Source: Chlorophyllum brunneum (lineage: Eukaryota; Basidiomycota; Agaricomycetes; Agaricales; Agaricaceae). Taken from it: 64,000 bases of DNA. The stretch is taken from positions 1,984,001 through 2,048,000 of the forward strand of contig OY756149.1 in assembly GCA_963576785.1 (NCBI GenBank), given 5' to 3'. The notes beneath the pieces were generated by a model. The model searched no databases. It was not told the DNA's origin and was given only the letters and a program-made list of their open reading frames with translations. The stretch's first letter is position 1, and each line of letters opens with the position of its first letter. Below, piece after piece: positions 45,113 to 62,463 of this stretch. The translations under genes and the position numbers were made by a program.

Positions 45113-45945
45113 TTAATATGACCTTGCCTCGTCATAGCTATCCTGGAAGCTCTTCCGCGCCTGGACATCAGCAGAATACTTGCGGATTCTCTCAAACTTG
45201 GGGTCAGTCTGTAAGGTCTCAAATGCCTTCTTCCCAGTACCCTCCGGAAACCCGCCGAGGTCATACTTGAGTGCAGCCTCAAGCCGTGCCAGGAATGGTG
45301 CCACTGCAGCGTCTGCAATGGACCATTCCCCAACAGCATAACCTTCGGCAGGGAGTAATTCCTGAATCGCCTCGAGACCTGCCAACGTGCCGTCTGGACT
45401 CTCTCCTTTATTCATGGCCGCGTACCACGCCGGCAACCACTTCGTTGTAAACGTTTCGACGAAGAAACGAGCCTTCGCACGAAGTACGGGGTCACGAGGA
45501 CGAAGCGAGTCTGAGAGATCCGCGACAAACTCGGTGAGAACGAGAGATTCCGTGATCTTCTCGGATTCTGGAGAAGGCTGATCCAGAGGCACCTTCGGGC
45601 CACCGTATGCGATAGCAGGAACCTAGGAAATTGATCAATCCTTCGTCCAAGTGCAAAAAATTCACGGGGACATCACCTTACTCGCAGGATTGACCTTTGA
45701 GGCATACCACTCGGGCTTGTTCCACAGATTAATTTCGTATCGTTCAAATGGTAATCCAGCCTCTCTCAGAGATATCTCAACCTGTACGAAGCGCTTAGTC
45801 GTGCGTTTGATGACTTCATAGTCTATAAGGCCTACTCTGTGAGCATAAGGGCAGATCTAGGATGACCAGTCAGTCACCTCGTGGAAAACAGGCCAGTCGT
45901 GTCGGTACTCACCCTCGCGGCGTAGAGTGTAATTTGCTTGGCCAT
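45113..45945 (-). CDS. Glutathione S-transferase, omega-like (Cys active site)
   Basis: Four exons; ATG 45943-45945 (MAKQITLYAAR), stop 45113-45115. The thioredoxin-like domain has ICPYAHR, whose Cys is the likely catalytic residue as in omega-class enzymes, and VNPASKVPAIAYGGPKVPL with the cis-Pro. SEKITESLVLTEFVADL corresponds to the glutathione-binding ES motif. The helical C-terminal domain includes EWSIADAAVAPFLARL (N-capping box) and ends DEARSY. Expected to reduce or deglutathionylate small substrates or proteins. About 240 residues, normal for the family. Confidence 0.88.
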
Positions 45946-47591
45946 CGTGATGCAGTGGGGGAAATCGTCAGATATCTAGACATCTTCAACCTATATATAC
46001 TGGATGACGGTGCTGACGAATTCGACATCACAGATGTCCATGTCGTTTTTAGGTGTGAGAACAAAAATGGCATACATTAGAAATGTCCGCGATCTGTTTC
46101 GTCGGCCAGGCCGTGGCACACACTAGCATTGTCCCATCCAGATTATAACTAAGTATCTTACCCTCCCTCACCCACTACAGGTACCTGAAGATTCACCTTC
46201 ATTCTCTTACAAAATTCTGCCGTCCGAGTTCTACATCATCAAATCCAGAAACTTCGGCGTACCCATTTCTATCTATTTGCCACTTGTTTGTTTTACTCGA
46301 CTACCTAATTGTTCTAGACTTTGGCGTGCATATATACTGGTAGCATAGGTGGACAGGAGTTTGAAGGCCTGTCATCTGCCAGTGAAATGAGGAACGATTT
46401 AGCGGATTATTATCAGCAGCTCGTACAGCATGTGCACAACACCTCATCGGCTATCGAAGACCAAGGGAGGGAATAGAATGTTGAAAGGGGCACCGCGAGG
46501 GCACACCGTCATGTCGTCAGGTAGACTGTCAAAGAGACATTACCGGTGGGGTTCTGTATCTGGTGAAGCAGAACGAACGAGCTATCAGATTCTCCCATGT
46601 CACCTCTGGGTGAGGAAGGAATTATTATGAATCCCATTACTGCTCGCTATGGAATACAACCAAATGGATGATACAATACCAGCCCCAGCTAAATAGGTTC
46701 GATAGTTACTTTGGGAGAAGATGGATCAAGGTGTGGAAGGGATAGATTTGGAGACCGGACTGGGTTAGACTTCGCCATCAAAATTATTATCTCGGGGGTT
46801 CAAATTCCTCGAGAAAAGTGTTCCTCTAGCTTTCTCCTAGGGGATATCAGTCATTGTATTTATCCCGGGTTCGTTTGACATATGACAACTTCAGTGTATT
46901 CTAATCCTAATCTGGTTCCTTACAGTTGTTAGTTGCTCCAGAGTTTTTTGGGGTTCAGTGGACGGAGCACTTGATTTTTCCTCTGGTCTACTGCTGCACT
47001 TGAATATTTCGTTCGCCTGGTTTTGTTCGGCTTAGAGAGGCATCAAAAATCTTGCAGAGCATGAATTTTGTGATAACATCATCGTCCAGCCTCTACGAAC
47101 CATTTGAGCCCAGTCTAATTGATCAGCCAGCACGGGTATACAAGGGTAAGAACGGGCTGGCCCAGGTTGGATTCGGGAATGCGCTGACAGTTGTGTGATA
47201 TTACCGTTTCGACACTGAAAGCTGGGCGCTGACGGCGCATCTTTACCTATGTCTCGGGTTTATCATCAGGTATCCCGGACAACTCTCGGCTTGCGAGCAA
47301 ATGCGGGTTTCTTAGCAGCCCGATCTGTAACTGTGCAAGTGGGGATCCATGTATTGTTTGTAGTGGGAAGGTGTATACGCCTCAAGCCCATTGGGAGTTA
47401 TGAGCGCTCACTGATCATTCAAAATAGCACAGCGGGACGGCTCAACTTTCATATTTCAGCCTTGCGCGCACCCCCGTAAATCTCTACCTCTTTGGTCGAG
47501 TCCTACGCATAGTGGATAAGACTGTCAGTCAACGTATGAGAATAAAATTTGGTTTATTAGAGAATAGGAGCAATAATATGGTGGTATGGAC
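45946..47591. other. Intergenic stretch without a supported gene
   Basis: About 1.65 kb between the glutathione transferase and CFT1. Only short open frames without homology that I can recognise (for example 47249-47479, plus). Nothing further is seen. Confidence 0.5.
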
Positions 47592-50500
47592 CTAAGACCA
47601 GGATCCTTTTAGTTCTATCCAGTCTCGTAGCACGCTCACTCTATCCATCCCGATTTGCTGCGTCACTTCGCTCTGTCGATTGATGGGCAAGCTTTCATAT
47701 TGCCGAAGTAAATTCCCGTCCAATATACCCCTTGTCAAAGGTTTAGACACGAAGTCGTTCCTCACGATCCTATAACACCAGCACGAGGTCCGATAAGTCA
47801 GCGGTGGAGCCCTGTGATAGACGCCAAGTTCACCTGAAAGCTTTCGGGTTTAAGGCTGCCATGTGTTGTAAATTTCTTGTCAATTGGCCTTGCAGCAGGC
47901 TCAGTCTTTTGAACGCTTCCTCATCCAAGATTGTAAGCGAAGCCAATGACCCATTAGTAGAGCCTGGAGATATTCATTAGTAAACAGGGTCAACAAAAAT
48001 CCACCAAGTTAATAAACCTACCACTCAATAGCTGTGAATTGGGTATCGATTGTTCCTCCTTGGTCCTATGGGCAAGAAGCACTGAGGTGCGGTATTCACG
48101 TTGACCATGGAATTCAGTTTCTAACAGCAAATGTCGCCCATCTCGGGAGTCCGGGTCTTCATGCGGAAATCAGTGAGCCAGGTCCGAAATGGATGCACAG
48201 TATGTGGAGTATACTGCGTGCAGCGGAGAGACTTGCCTTGAGGGTTATACTCATATATACGTACAATCCCTTCCTCATCGCCCGTCGCGATCCGCAAGTC
48301 ATTGTCGCTAAACAAGAAATCTGCTGCTGTAACACAAACACGGTGGATATCCTTCGAGAGTAAAACAAGTTTGTATGGGTCCTCCTAAGTAGGCAATAAC
48401 GCCACCAGTGCCACATATTTAGTCAACCCTATATGTATGATAACTGGGCCACATACCTGGAACGCAACAAACGACACGCTTTTCACCGCATCTCCGATCA
48501 ACAACAAATTCTTGAGTGTCCGTAACGAAGTCACATAGACCCCAACATCCATGAATGCGACACCCACGAGGCGTTCATCAGAATCAAACGCACGAACAAA
48601 AATCTGGGGTGCAGAGTCCGTTAGCCAAAATCAACACTCAATCAGTCAGGGATTGGGTGATATGCCCGAGATGAGACGAGGGGGAAGGATATAAGCTTGA
48701 CTGCGAACGGAAAGGATCCGGAGCTACACAACCGAACGGCAGCAAAAAATGAAGAGCCCACCTTTTGACCCATGGATGACACGAGATAACTGTTCAACCC
48801 ACATACAGCCGTAACCGGCCCCTTCGCATCATCCCTACAACGCAACCTCAGCTTGTACCATCGGCGTTGGGAGACTGCCGAGTCAGGGACGACCTCCGCA
48901 ATTTCGAAGATATACGTCTGTCAACAACGAATTCAGTGAGTAGCTGTATCCTCTCTTTACGTCAAACATACTGCGCCTTTGATCGCAAGGTCCTCGCCAC
49001 GATCAATAGTAGTTCCAACGGCAATGAAGTCCTTCGTTCCTGTCTCGGTTGCGGCCGTTTCGAGAGTCACGATCGTCATATCATTAATGTATTCATTCGT
49101 CGCGAACTCGAATCTGAATCGCACACCAAGTCAGCAGAATGACCTCAACTAAACGTCAGACGACCCACCCATCCATAGTAACCCAAATATCAGGAGCAAT
49201 TAACTCCAGTGCGGAGCAATCCACATGCGGCTCAGAAATGTTGGGTGCTGTATGTCGGGGGAGAAATGGAAGATCCAAAGAGCAGCCATGCGTAAGCCTC
49301 GTGTGATAAAAGAGACAGCAGGCAGGAGAAAGGTATTACAGACCATCAGGTTCCCATGATTTATTCCCATCTTCATCGAACGATGTAAATCTCGCTTGAA
49401 GTGAGGACGCCGCGATGATCAAACTGGTAGAAGGATCGAACAGCACATTTGAATAAGCCCTTCCCCGAGGGATCGACCTCGTTGGCAGCGGTCCATCAAA
49501 CTGGAACTCAGAGATCCATTCAACCAGAATCGGACCCTGGATTCAGAGATATAGTTTGTAAGTGTTGAGTAGCCAGTAGGTAAAAAGGAATGGAGACCGA
49601 CCTCTTCGGTGTACATCAAGAAATCACCCTTCGAGTCCCACAAAGAACAAGGCGTAAACGCATGTACGACATTATGCCCTGAGGGATAAACCTGTACACC
49701 GCCTTTATCCGTAGACATAATCCAGTGCGGTCGATCCCCAGTAAAGAACACGCCAGAATACGTAACCGATGGTACTGGTGAGGTTACGAAAGGAATAAAC
49801 AGGCGATTAATCTTCTTCTGTTCGGCGAGAATGTGACTCTTCTCGTTTTCCTCCGGACGTTGAATCTCAAATGCCTTTGACGCAATCTTTACAAATTTGA
49901 TTTGAAGAGACGTTGCTCGTGGCGTGGCAGGTACTTCGACGCTTTGACCTAGTATTGCTGCTTCGTAGATAGCAAGTTGACCTGACCGTAAGAAAACCTA
50001 AAACAGAAATTAGTCGTATGGTGTAACTCTGAATTTGTATATACGCACGCATAAATGCGGTGTAGTGGACGTCTCCCCTACAGGTGCCAACAAAATCTGT
50101 TCAATGTCCAGATCTTGAGGTTTTCGAGGTGGGTCTTGGGGCAATGAGGGCACAGGCGGCTCGTGTGTATCAGTTAGCACCGACTGTAAGGAAGCAATGC
50201 CGGGAGTCGAGAACGCCAGCAGTAGCTTGGGCAAAGTCCAAATCTACACGTTGAGATAAGATATCAGACCCAACGAGCGGTGGATTATTAAGCACTTACC
50301 TCAAGAACACCCTGTGGTCGAATCAACAACAACCACTGAGTTTTCGCTCCAGAAGCAGCCTGTAGAGTAGATGTAGTAGAAGGTGGCGATTTATTCTCAA
50401 AATGCGCCTCAAACAATCCTGTGGTATCGGTGAAGAAACACCCGGCGATGTACCTTGAGCTCTAGAATCACAATTAATACGCCAATCGGCAGCACGATTC

Positions 50501-53278
50501 CCCGTCAAACCTACCTTATCTCCCATAGGGGACATATCCTTTCTCCTTATCTTTCCCCTTTCCGCCTCACCGATAAACAACCCAATCGAATCATCCTCCC
50601 TCAATACCAACACGAACGGGTCCAAAATACTACAAGCTCTTATCTTCGGTCTCGGCATGTTCCCATCTTTATCTGGTATAGTCTGGCGCTCAGTACCATC
50701 GGGTTGTAGAACACGAATTGCGTTGGTCATGACATGCAAGATGGCTGTGCGTTGGAAGAATGGTGCGGCGCCGATTGTGAGGCCAGGTGCCCGGCTTTTG
50801 ATTGAGATATCGCGATTCATTGAACGGACTGCGATCTATAGGGCCAAGAAAAGCAGTGTTTGCGTTAGAGAATGTACGATAATGCTTCTAGATACAGTGA
50901 CATACGCGGGAAGAACCAGGGGATGGATTGATATCTGTACTGAGGATCAGGGTATCATTGTCTTGCCCAGCATATGATGAGTTATTCCTTAATGGTTGAC
51001 GGATGGGCAACGACCAGATTCCACGGGAGCCACTGATAGTCAGAATCTTGCGCTTCTTGATGATCGGTAAGTCTCGCTGACAATAAATGAATGATTAGAA
51101 GGTCGAGAAGAACGAGAAAGGTAAAGAAGTCACCTGAAAGAGAGTGAAACCACCCAATGAACCCGCACCTGTCGCAGCGACCAATTCCGCCACAGGTTTC
51201 TCCTACATCCACAGATCAGTACCATATCTTGGAGTGTACATATATGAAAATTAGCGCACTCCATTCATAGCCAGAGAAAAGCTCATGCTAGATATTGGAC
51301 CATATGCAGGGAGGTAGTCCCGCAGCGATAGATGAATGACTGTCTTTGTCTTCTTGACATGGGTAACGCCATTGATAGTTGGTTCGACGTCCATCGCCGA
51401 GTCTCCATAAATGTCTATGCGCAGGCGTAAATCAAGCCCTGGGTTCGATGAAGGGAGCAAAGGAACGGCGTACCATCGTCATCATCATCCATCATCACAT
51501 CCTCAGTCACCACAGCGGGTCCAGATGCTGAACCCTGATCTTCTTCCACCTCCTGCTCAACATGCGCTGTCTTCAAGAGAATGGATGGTCCAACTGCGCT
51601 CCCAATGAAAAAGTGATCCTCATCCACCCGTTTTACGACAGTGGGAATCGTAGTCTGCGCAAGGGCAGGTGCAATGGTCAATTTTGACACCGTCTTTCCA
51701 TCTGTAACTAGCTCCACAGGATACACCGTGCCATCCTTGAGGACCAGAAACACGGTCTTGTCATCAACGCTAATTGACCGACAACCCTCTAAGTTAAGCT
51801 TCCGCGTCGCATCGTCCTCACTAACTTGGGCATAGTTCAAATCACTAACCCGCGTAGCCCATCCATTGACTTGTAGACCGACGCGTCGAGAAGATTGGTC
51901 GACATAGATGACGGAATTACCTGTGATAACAACTACCCCACCGAACGTGGTCGAGCAGGGAAGAAGTGAGAATGCGTCGTGGGGTAGCCCTTCGACGGAG
52001 GTTATTATGGTTGAGTTCTGGGTCATTATGTCGAGCGTGAAGATGATCAATCTCGCTGTGTCTTTAAATTCGCGTAGTCGACTGGAGATAATAATCGTTT
52101 AATTAAAAGCGTATGAATTGGTGATTGAGATGGTGACGTACCCGGTCCACGTTTGCTGCGTTTGGAACAGAATGGCGATGGTAGGTTTGTTAAATCCGGG
52201 TAGAAAGACCAGGTCAATGACGTTGCGGATATTTTCCTCGACCTGGGTAGGAAGATCGAGAATGAAACTTGGGGAATATGGTACATCCCTGTTTCATATC
52301 GTCATCAGAAGAGAGCATGGACGGACGAGCTTATAGAACCTACTTGAGCTGCGATTGGTCTTGCTCCATCACATCAAGCTCAGCCTGGGTCTGGTAGAAA
52401 GGAATGATAGCAACCGCATGCTTTGGGAGGGACAGAGCTGCACAGCGAGATTGAGGATCGACACGGAGGTCAGCGCGAAAGAGGGGAGAATCAAGTGATA
52501 ACTACAGAAGTATGAGGACCAAATGGGCGCGAAGAGGAGTGAACACGCGTACTAGCTGGGGTGCACGTTCATAAGTATGAATAGACACGGTTATAAGGTC
52601 GTGTGCTGTGTCTGACCACTCTAACAATGCGATCTATGGACGGTCAGTCAGATCCAATACAAGCCAATGCCGAGGATATACGACTCGCCTTGGCGTCTTT
52701 GAACGAAATCAGGAGCCTATCGAGTTTATCTTCCAACGAGGCCATGATCCTGACGCCTTCCAGTCCTGTAACGATTCCATGTAGACGATGTTCGCGAATG
52801 AAGTAAAACTTGGTCACGGTTGGATGCTTGATGCTCTTCTGCGCGGACTGAATCAAGGAATATGCTCATTAGTAAAGTTTGTTCTCAGGAGTGACCCATG
52901 CACGTAGAGAAAATGGATTTATTGGGCTGATACACAAGACATGTGAATCACCTTGGCTATGTTGACAAAACCTTCTCCTTGCTCATCCATCTCAACTTCT
53001 CCTTCAACAGCCTCTGTCCCTCGACGCGTTTTTCCCCTCCTCTCGCGTTCATCGTCGGCCTGGGTGGGAACTGGAGCAGGCTCCTCGCGCACCTCGAAGA
53101 TGCGAAGAAGGTTCGACCGTGCGACGACCACGTTGCATAAGACTCGAGCAGCGATTTCGTGTCGGATGTTTGGGCTGGGTGAGGATGGGCCGTCGTGTAA
53201 CGTTGAAGGCAATAACTTGAGACTCGTCGCAAATTCCACACCGCTTGCAGGCAAAATTTCCTGATGCAAGGCGTGCAT
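47592..53278 (-). CDS. CFT1: Cleavage and polyadenylation specificity factor subunit 1 (CPSF160/Cft1)
   Basis: Large minus-strand gene with many introns; ATG 53276-53278 (MHALHQEILPASGVEFATSL), stop TAG 47592-47594. The N-terminal beta-propeller part shows NVVVARSNLLRIFEVREE. The middle shows VDQSSRRVGLQVNGWATRVS, FLVLKDGTVYPVEL and FFIGSAVGPSILL, then an acidic linker. ILDPFVLVLREDDSIGLFIG follows at about 50560-50640. The C-terminal propeller has LRIATGDEEGIVRIYEYNP, and the end is AALNPKAFR, then DFVSKPLTRGILDGNLLRQY and GMDRVSVLRDWIELKGSWS. These are the CPSF160 signatures. The protein is the scaffold of the polyadenylation factor that recognises the AAUAAA signal. The frame looks intact, though I did not verify every intron. 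Confidence 0.9.
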
Positions 53279-54090
53279 CTTGTGCGTCTGGCCTCAGAGA
53301 CTGTGAATACAGCTGTACAGCACTTTCAACCTGCGCTATTCAGCACTGTTCCCTACGACTGCGTGTCGGTGAGAGTATCCAGAATCCAGATGTCCGTAAA
53401 ACGCTCGAAGATTTCCGAAAGTTGTCTCCTTGCTGACGTAACACAGTTACCACAACAGACCGTCTAGGCTGTATTGCTTTAATGAGCCTCTCATCCGAGT
53501 TCTTCCGTCAGAAAACCAGTAACGTAAAGGATCTTTTCCTGAGATGCGTCCGCGCCACGGCTTTTTCGGAATACAGCAGGAACCTCCATTAACCATCGAG
53601 GATTTCCGTCCATTGACCGATGACTGACTAACATATCCCCAGAACAGAAGACGATATGCTCACTCTGAGTATATTCTAATATCAGGCCTGTGGCAACGGA
53701 GCATTATTGGTGCGACAGTATACCGCCTTCTTTTCATCAAAACCTTCGTCATTCGCTGTTGAACGAATATTCGTTTTCCCATGTCATCATTATGGGCTCG
53801 AATTGCTTACAAAACGAAGTGGCGAACTCCTGACCCACAGAACGTCCACGCATCTTCGGGAAGCTGCAAATGAAGGGTCACGCAGCCGCAAACGGGCGAT
53901 GAGCATCTATCAAGTTCGGAACCACCACCAGCGGCGCCACATTGTACATACCCTTTCACTCGGACCTGGAGCTGTTTTGCCTATGATCGAAAGCCGCATG
54001 TATCACCTCAAGCCAAACTCGTGTTGGTTACATGATGATGTATGTGAAACCAACATACATATATTAGCCAGAGCCATCTCTTAGTGAACA
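53279..54090. other. Divergent intergenic region between CFT1 and the disordered-protein gene
   Basis: About 800 bp holding both promoters. A 5' exon of the plus-strand gene may lie at its right end. No clear TATA box was seen. Confidence 0.5.
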
Positions 54091-57000
54091 TTGATGCTAA
54101 GCCATCCGAGATACTCTCCATGTACTCGTCCGTTCTTTCCTCTCAGCAAAATTCACGGTTATCACAAATTGATACTCCTGTGGGTCAACTTATATCGTTT
54201 CGTTGTGGATCAATTGAACACTTCTTTGCAGGGATTCTCTGCGCATCCAGGTCAGTTCTCTGTCCGTCTCTTCAAGACACCGACTCTTGGTTCGTACTAT
54301 GGTACTTCCAAGTACGACTTGGGTTATCGCTCGGCTGCGCCGTCCAACTACTATTCCTCCTCTCGATATGAGGAGCCCCCATCCCGCTTTCCGGCAGCTT
54401 CGGACCCTCAGCGGTCATCACAATATCCTACATCGATTAGAACATCCGGCCTCGCATCCAGGGACTACCCTGGCTCTCGTCCGCCCAACAATTCCCAGGC
54501 AAACTACACTATAACACGCGGAAACGTCCAAAATACTTATATTTATGAACAATCCGATATCTGCTCCGCATCAGAGTATGATGATACTGCGACGAATGAA
54601 TCCTATTCCCCAATCTCCCCAACCTCTCCTGCGATGTCGAGTGATAGTTTGGTGGCGATGAAGAGTCCCCTGCCGAGCCCTTTGCCAGATCGAGAGAGCA
54701 CGGATTCAACGAGGCACAGTCCGCCCATGTTGGTGCCACCTTCGACAGGGTCGACGGTGGGCAGATCTTATCCATCGAGCCACGAGGACGTACTCCGATC
54801 AGGTGACGAAACTCATTTCCGGAACACTAGCGTCACGTCCTCCACTAATACTATCACCCCTATTCCGATCCCCCCGTCCACTTCCACAACCGACACTCGA
54901 CCTCCGAGCACAAGTTCTGGGAGCTACACCACTCCGACCGTTGCGCCACCACCATCATCTGCTCCTCCAGCGTGGCATCACGCCATTCCGACCATTCCAC
55001 CCTCGGAAGCAGACACGGAAGATGTTTCCCTTGAGGCACGTATGAACGCGGAATATAACGCTGTCTCCACAGCTTCTCTGTACACATCCTCCAAATCTGA
55101 TGGGACGGGTCCGAATAGTCGTGGCCCCAACCCAGTCCCCATTATCCCCATTCCGATTCCCCCGACTCGTGGTGAGAGGAGCAGTCCACCCTATACTTCG
55201 ACTACCTCTGCTGGTAATGGGAGGTCAGCGAGTACACGTCTTCATGTGACGGTTCCCGGTGCCGTCGTCTCACAGGATGCGCAAGGTGGCATTTCCTCAT
55301 CCAGAGAACCCAATGGTTTGTCCATGAGAAGTCCTGCTAGTTCAGCAGTCGTTGAATCTTTGGAAGAAGGAAGGGCTACGGGGTATACGCAACATCGTAA
55401 TTCTACGGTGATGATTGGAGAGCGTGACCCGCTCTTACCCCCTTTCGCTGACGATCGCTGGGTGAACGATCAAGAAAGGGACAGACGGGGTGCGGCGTTG
55501 TACCAACGGGTACCTGTTCCACCGCCTGCTCCAGAGCTACGCAGGGAGTACTCTAATACCAACGCTACATGTGCCTCCTCTCCCCCACGTAACTCCATTC
55601 ATCTACCCAGTGACATGGAGGACCAGCGTCTTGTCTCAGTCCCACCAACCTCTACCTCTGCACCTCGTCAACGTCGTGACTCGAGGGCAAGTTACAACGC
55701 CCCTCCTTCCCGTGAGGAGCCCCCTAGGAGGTCTTCAGATGCGAGAGACAAATCTTCACCCCGCTCGTCTCCCCCAAGGCAGGAAGAGGCGAGACTGGAT
55801 ACGAGTCCTGGTCGTCGGAACGAAAGTGTGCTCGCATTACAATTTCCTGATATGACTTCCTCGGGTAGAACAGCGGGCAACTATGGCCCTTCTGGTGCCA
55901 CTCCTCGTCCAGATGGGGTACCTCCACGATCGTCTGAGCCATACGGCTCTTCCTCCAGGACGGAACATCGAGCGGCCCCTCCAAACGTGTCCTCTGGAGC
56001 CATGTACCGCCCCCAAAGTGCTGCCCCACCAGAAACGTCATACTATTCCACGTATGGATCAGAGACCTCACGGCCGCGCCGCTCGCAAAGCAATTCTCCG
56101 CCTGAGATTCATCGCAAACCAGCTGCGCTTTCATCTAACGACCCTTACCAGCCACCCACTTCCGATCCTCACCGAAACCAAACTACCGGTTCTTATCGTT
56201 CGCAGAGCACGGTTCCTCCTTCCAACCCGTATCGAGCTCCTGGTTCCTCCGAGCCTTACCGTCCACAGTCCACAGCCCCTCATAATGTAGTCCCGGCCTC
56301 ATCCTATCAGTCTGATGGCACTCGACCCCCCTCGACGAGGGTTAGGACGAACTCTGGGTCATGGTCACGTCCTAATAAAACGCCTAGCCCTCCTTCACGC
56401 CACGCTCAGACCCTTGTACCTCGATCCGATTCGCGACCTACCTCGCCCACCCTTGAAGTCCAACCTCCACGGGCTCAGGTCGTCTCAAGGGAGCCTGGTG
56501 GTCGCCGGGAACGACGGTCTTCAATCGTTTACGCTACGTCAGGTCCACAGGCTACTGGCAACCAAGCCCTGAAGGATATTCTAACCACCCCTGATCAACG
56601 AGGCTCTACCCAAAATTACACCACCGGGATTAACTCTAACCCTCTTAGAGACCACACCACGTCTCCGCCACGCGACGTACGTACTTCACCAAAACGTCGT
56701 GACGGTGGTGAGGAATCAGATTACTCAATCGAAAAATCCATTGTAAAGGGGAAACCTATATTGACTGTACGAAACCCCACGCCCCACTCTGAGACGAGTT
56801 CCGACAGGACCGCGAGTCCTTCTCATGTACAACAACTTTCTCATGGCCAAAATAGACCACATATTTCTGGATCTTACAATTCCGCCGTGACGCCTATCAC
56901 TCCCCACGCACGTCCTCCGTTGAGGCGTTCAACTTTACCCCATGATTCTAGGACAGGTGTCAATGGCCAAATAAACATTAATGATTATGGACGTCTCACA

Positions 57001-57452
57001 ACGCATCTACACCCGGTACCCGAACAACCTCAACGACGTCTCTCTGATGGTGACCACGGCGATAGGCCAAGCTTTACTTTCAACGGCGGAGGACGTGGTG
57101 GACAGTTATCTCGGTGCGTCCGGTGGAATGATAACCTCATCTGCCCGTCCCCAGTGTTCCCCAATAGGCGTAAGGGCTGGTTCAACCGCCGAGGGTAATT
57201 TCCCTCCCTGTTCTCCGTACATAGAGTTTTTGCTTATGATTTCGGTTGCATGATAGGGACCAATTGTGGACTAATGAGGGCGCGTACAAGACTCCTCAAT
57301 CTGGGAACGAATATCCTGTTGACCTTGATGACTATCCCGAGTTCGGACAAGGGTGGATGAACGAGGAAGGCATGAAGATCGGCATGGACCATCGGTTGAT
57401 TCCGAAAGCTCCTCTCCGTTCTGCATTGAAACAACCAAAGCCTTTGTCTTAA
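54091..57452 (+). CDS. Long Ser/Pro-rich, intrinsically disordered protein
   Basis: One long frame to 57194, then an intron 57195-57256 and a last exon 57257-57452. The start is uncertain: TTTGCAG/GGATTC near 54230 looks like an intron acceptor, so the true first exon may differ from the ATG at 54091. The protein is about 1,100 residues, dominated by Ser, Pro, Thr and Arg, with repeated SEPYR/SDPHR-like segments at about 56100-56300. The last 80 residues are different: CVRWNDNLICPSP, RRKGWFNRRGDQLWTN, DLDDYPEFGQGWMNEEGM and HRLIPKAPLRSALKQ, a tail that looks conserved and structured or motif-like. I do not recognise the function. Confidence 0.75.
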
Positions 57453-58195
57453 GCCTTTGTCGGCCTGGGCACTTCAACGGACGTTTAAGTCGGTGGCACT
57501 TTCCGCTTCCGGTCGCATTTATTCCGCATTTCGTTTTCACTCAATTGCATTACGCTGGCTATATCGTTATTGCGACGCTAGGATCAATGAGGCGTCGCAT
57601 CTTATATATGAACATTGATGGGATACTTTTCACGCCGCGGATCTGGGTTTTGTTTCCTTTTCCCCCGTTGTTTTCGTTTTTTTTCCGGTTGGCAGGGCTG
57701 GTTTTCTGCTGCTTGTTTGTCTCGGACATTCATTCGGTTCAGGGCTACTGATACGATCCCGTTCCTGCTTTCATTTTGAATTCCCATGTTTTTTCGCGAC
57801 CTAGCTATACAGAGTATATGTCAAACCATTATGCACTTCGTTGAATACAAACCATCATTTTCTCCGGACCGCGTGGTAACCACGTTGTCAACCCTGTGGG
57901 TAACTAACAGTCTAAGTCGACGTTTAGGACTCTCACGGAATCTTGGTGAATTCAGCGGCGGAGAAGCACTTAACCCACGGATACAGGCACACTAGGGACC
58001 TACCACCTACAACAACCAACAATACTTCCCATTGCGGAAAATTTCAACAACCTCCGTGGCCCTGAGTCAAGTCACCGGGAGACCAAAAAAAATTATTCGA
58101 TCCCATGATTGATTCCTGACTTATCCGAACAACCGCATTTAAATCTCAGCCTTTTGCACATCCAAAAACACCCACCCTTGAGCCACCCACCATCA
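57453..58195. other. Intergenic stretch
   Basis: 3' flank of the disordered-protein gene and promoter of the next gene. No supported gene. Confidence 0.5.
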
Positions 58196-58794
58196 ATGTC
58201 TACTTCCACCACCGCTTCCACCACTCAACAGCATAACACCACGCGGAGAATGGGTGAACCTCAGACTCCTTCTCAGTTACTTCAATTTGGTGGTTACATC
58301 ATCTCGAATGCGGGAATGGCACGATGGGGATCGAGACTTACGAACCCACCTCACACATTCCCAGCTGACGCGTCTGATGTCGCGTCAGAAATCGTACTCA
58401 AAAAACTCAAAGAACTCAACCTCGCAAGCCTTCTTAACGTTGGGACTCAACAAGATCCACGATTTATCGTCTTCACCCAGAACAGAGTACTACCCTATCG
58501 TGAAGGTGTGCATGAGAGTGAGGTTGTGCCACTCGTTGCAGACAAATGGGACAAGTGGACTTTGAAGGTGTTGATACAAGAGCAACGTACGTGATTTATT
58601 TGATATTTTTGGCTTGGCGGGGAAATTGACTTTGCGTGCGATGATGCACGTCTGTCTGTTTGTCTACAGATGTCGACCCGAGCGAGATTACGGCGTTCAA
58701 GTCTGTTTTTTCCAACAATGTACCTCACGACCCCGATGTGTTTGGAGCGATGTCGAGGTCAGAGATGGAGGTGTGGTGGGGTACTCCTAACTAG
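58196..58794 (+). CDS. Small protein of unknown function
   Basis: Two exons, 58196-58586 and 58670-58794, joined by an 83-nt GTACGT...CAG intron, giving 171 residues. ATG 58196 starts MSTSTTASTTQQHN; a second Met (MGEPQTPSQLLQ) follows at residue 19. The body is soluble: QFGGYIISNAGMARWGSRL, PADASDVASEIVLKKLKELN and FIVFTQNRVLPYREG, ending EMEVWWGTPN. An upstream in-frame ATG-like start exists at 58109. I do not recognise the family. Confidence 0.7.
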
Positions 58795-59004
58795 ACGATC
58801 ACGCCACTTTCTGTGGGGGGGCGCCACTCCGATCTATTGCCTGTGAATTTTCAGTCTTCTTTTTTGGATAAGTGTTTCGCTGCCTCATAATTCCAGTTCT
58901 ACATCCATCATTCATGCGCCAAAAAACATAAAGTGATAGATACATAGCTATTCCTACATACAAGGATTCGTGTCGACAGAATCATATACACGCCCGGTTT
59001 TTCT

Positions 59005-62463
<3,459 letters not shown>

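Noticed and set aside
29748..45945. Secondary-metabolite or catabolic gene cluster
   Set aside because: The genes are unrelated housekeeping and protease genes; there is no backbone enzyme.
46790..46830. tRNA-like stretch around GGGTTCAAATTCC
   Set aside because: The T-loop-like bases are present, but no matching acceptor, D or anticodon stems could be drawn.
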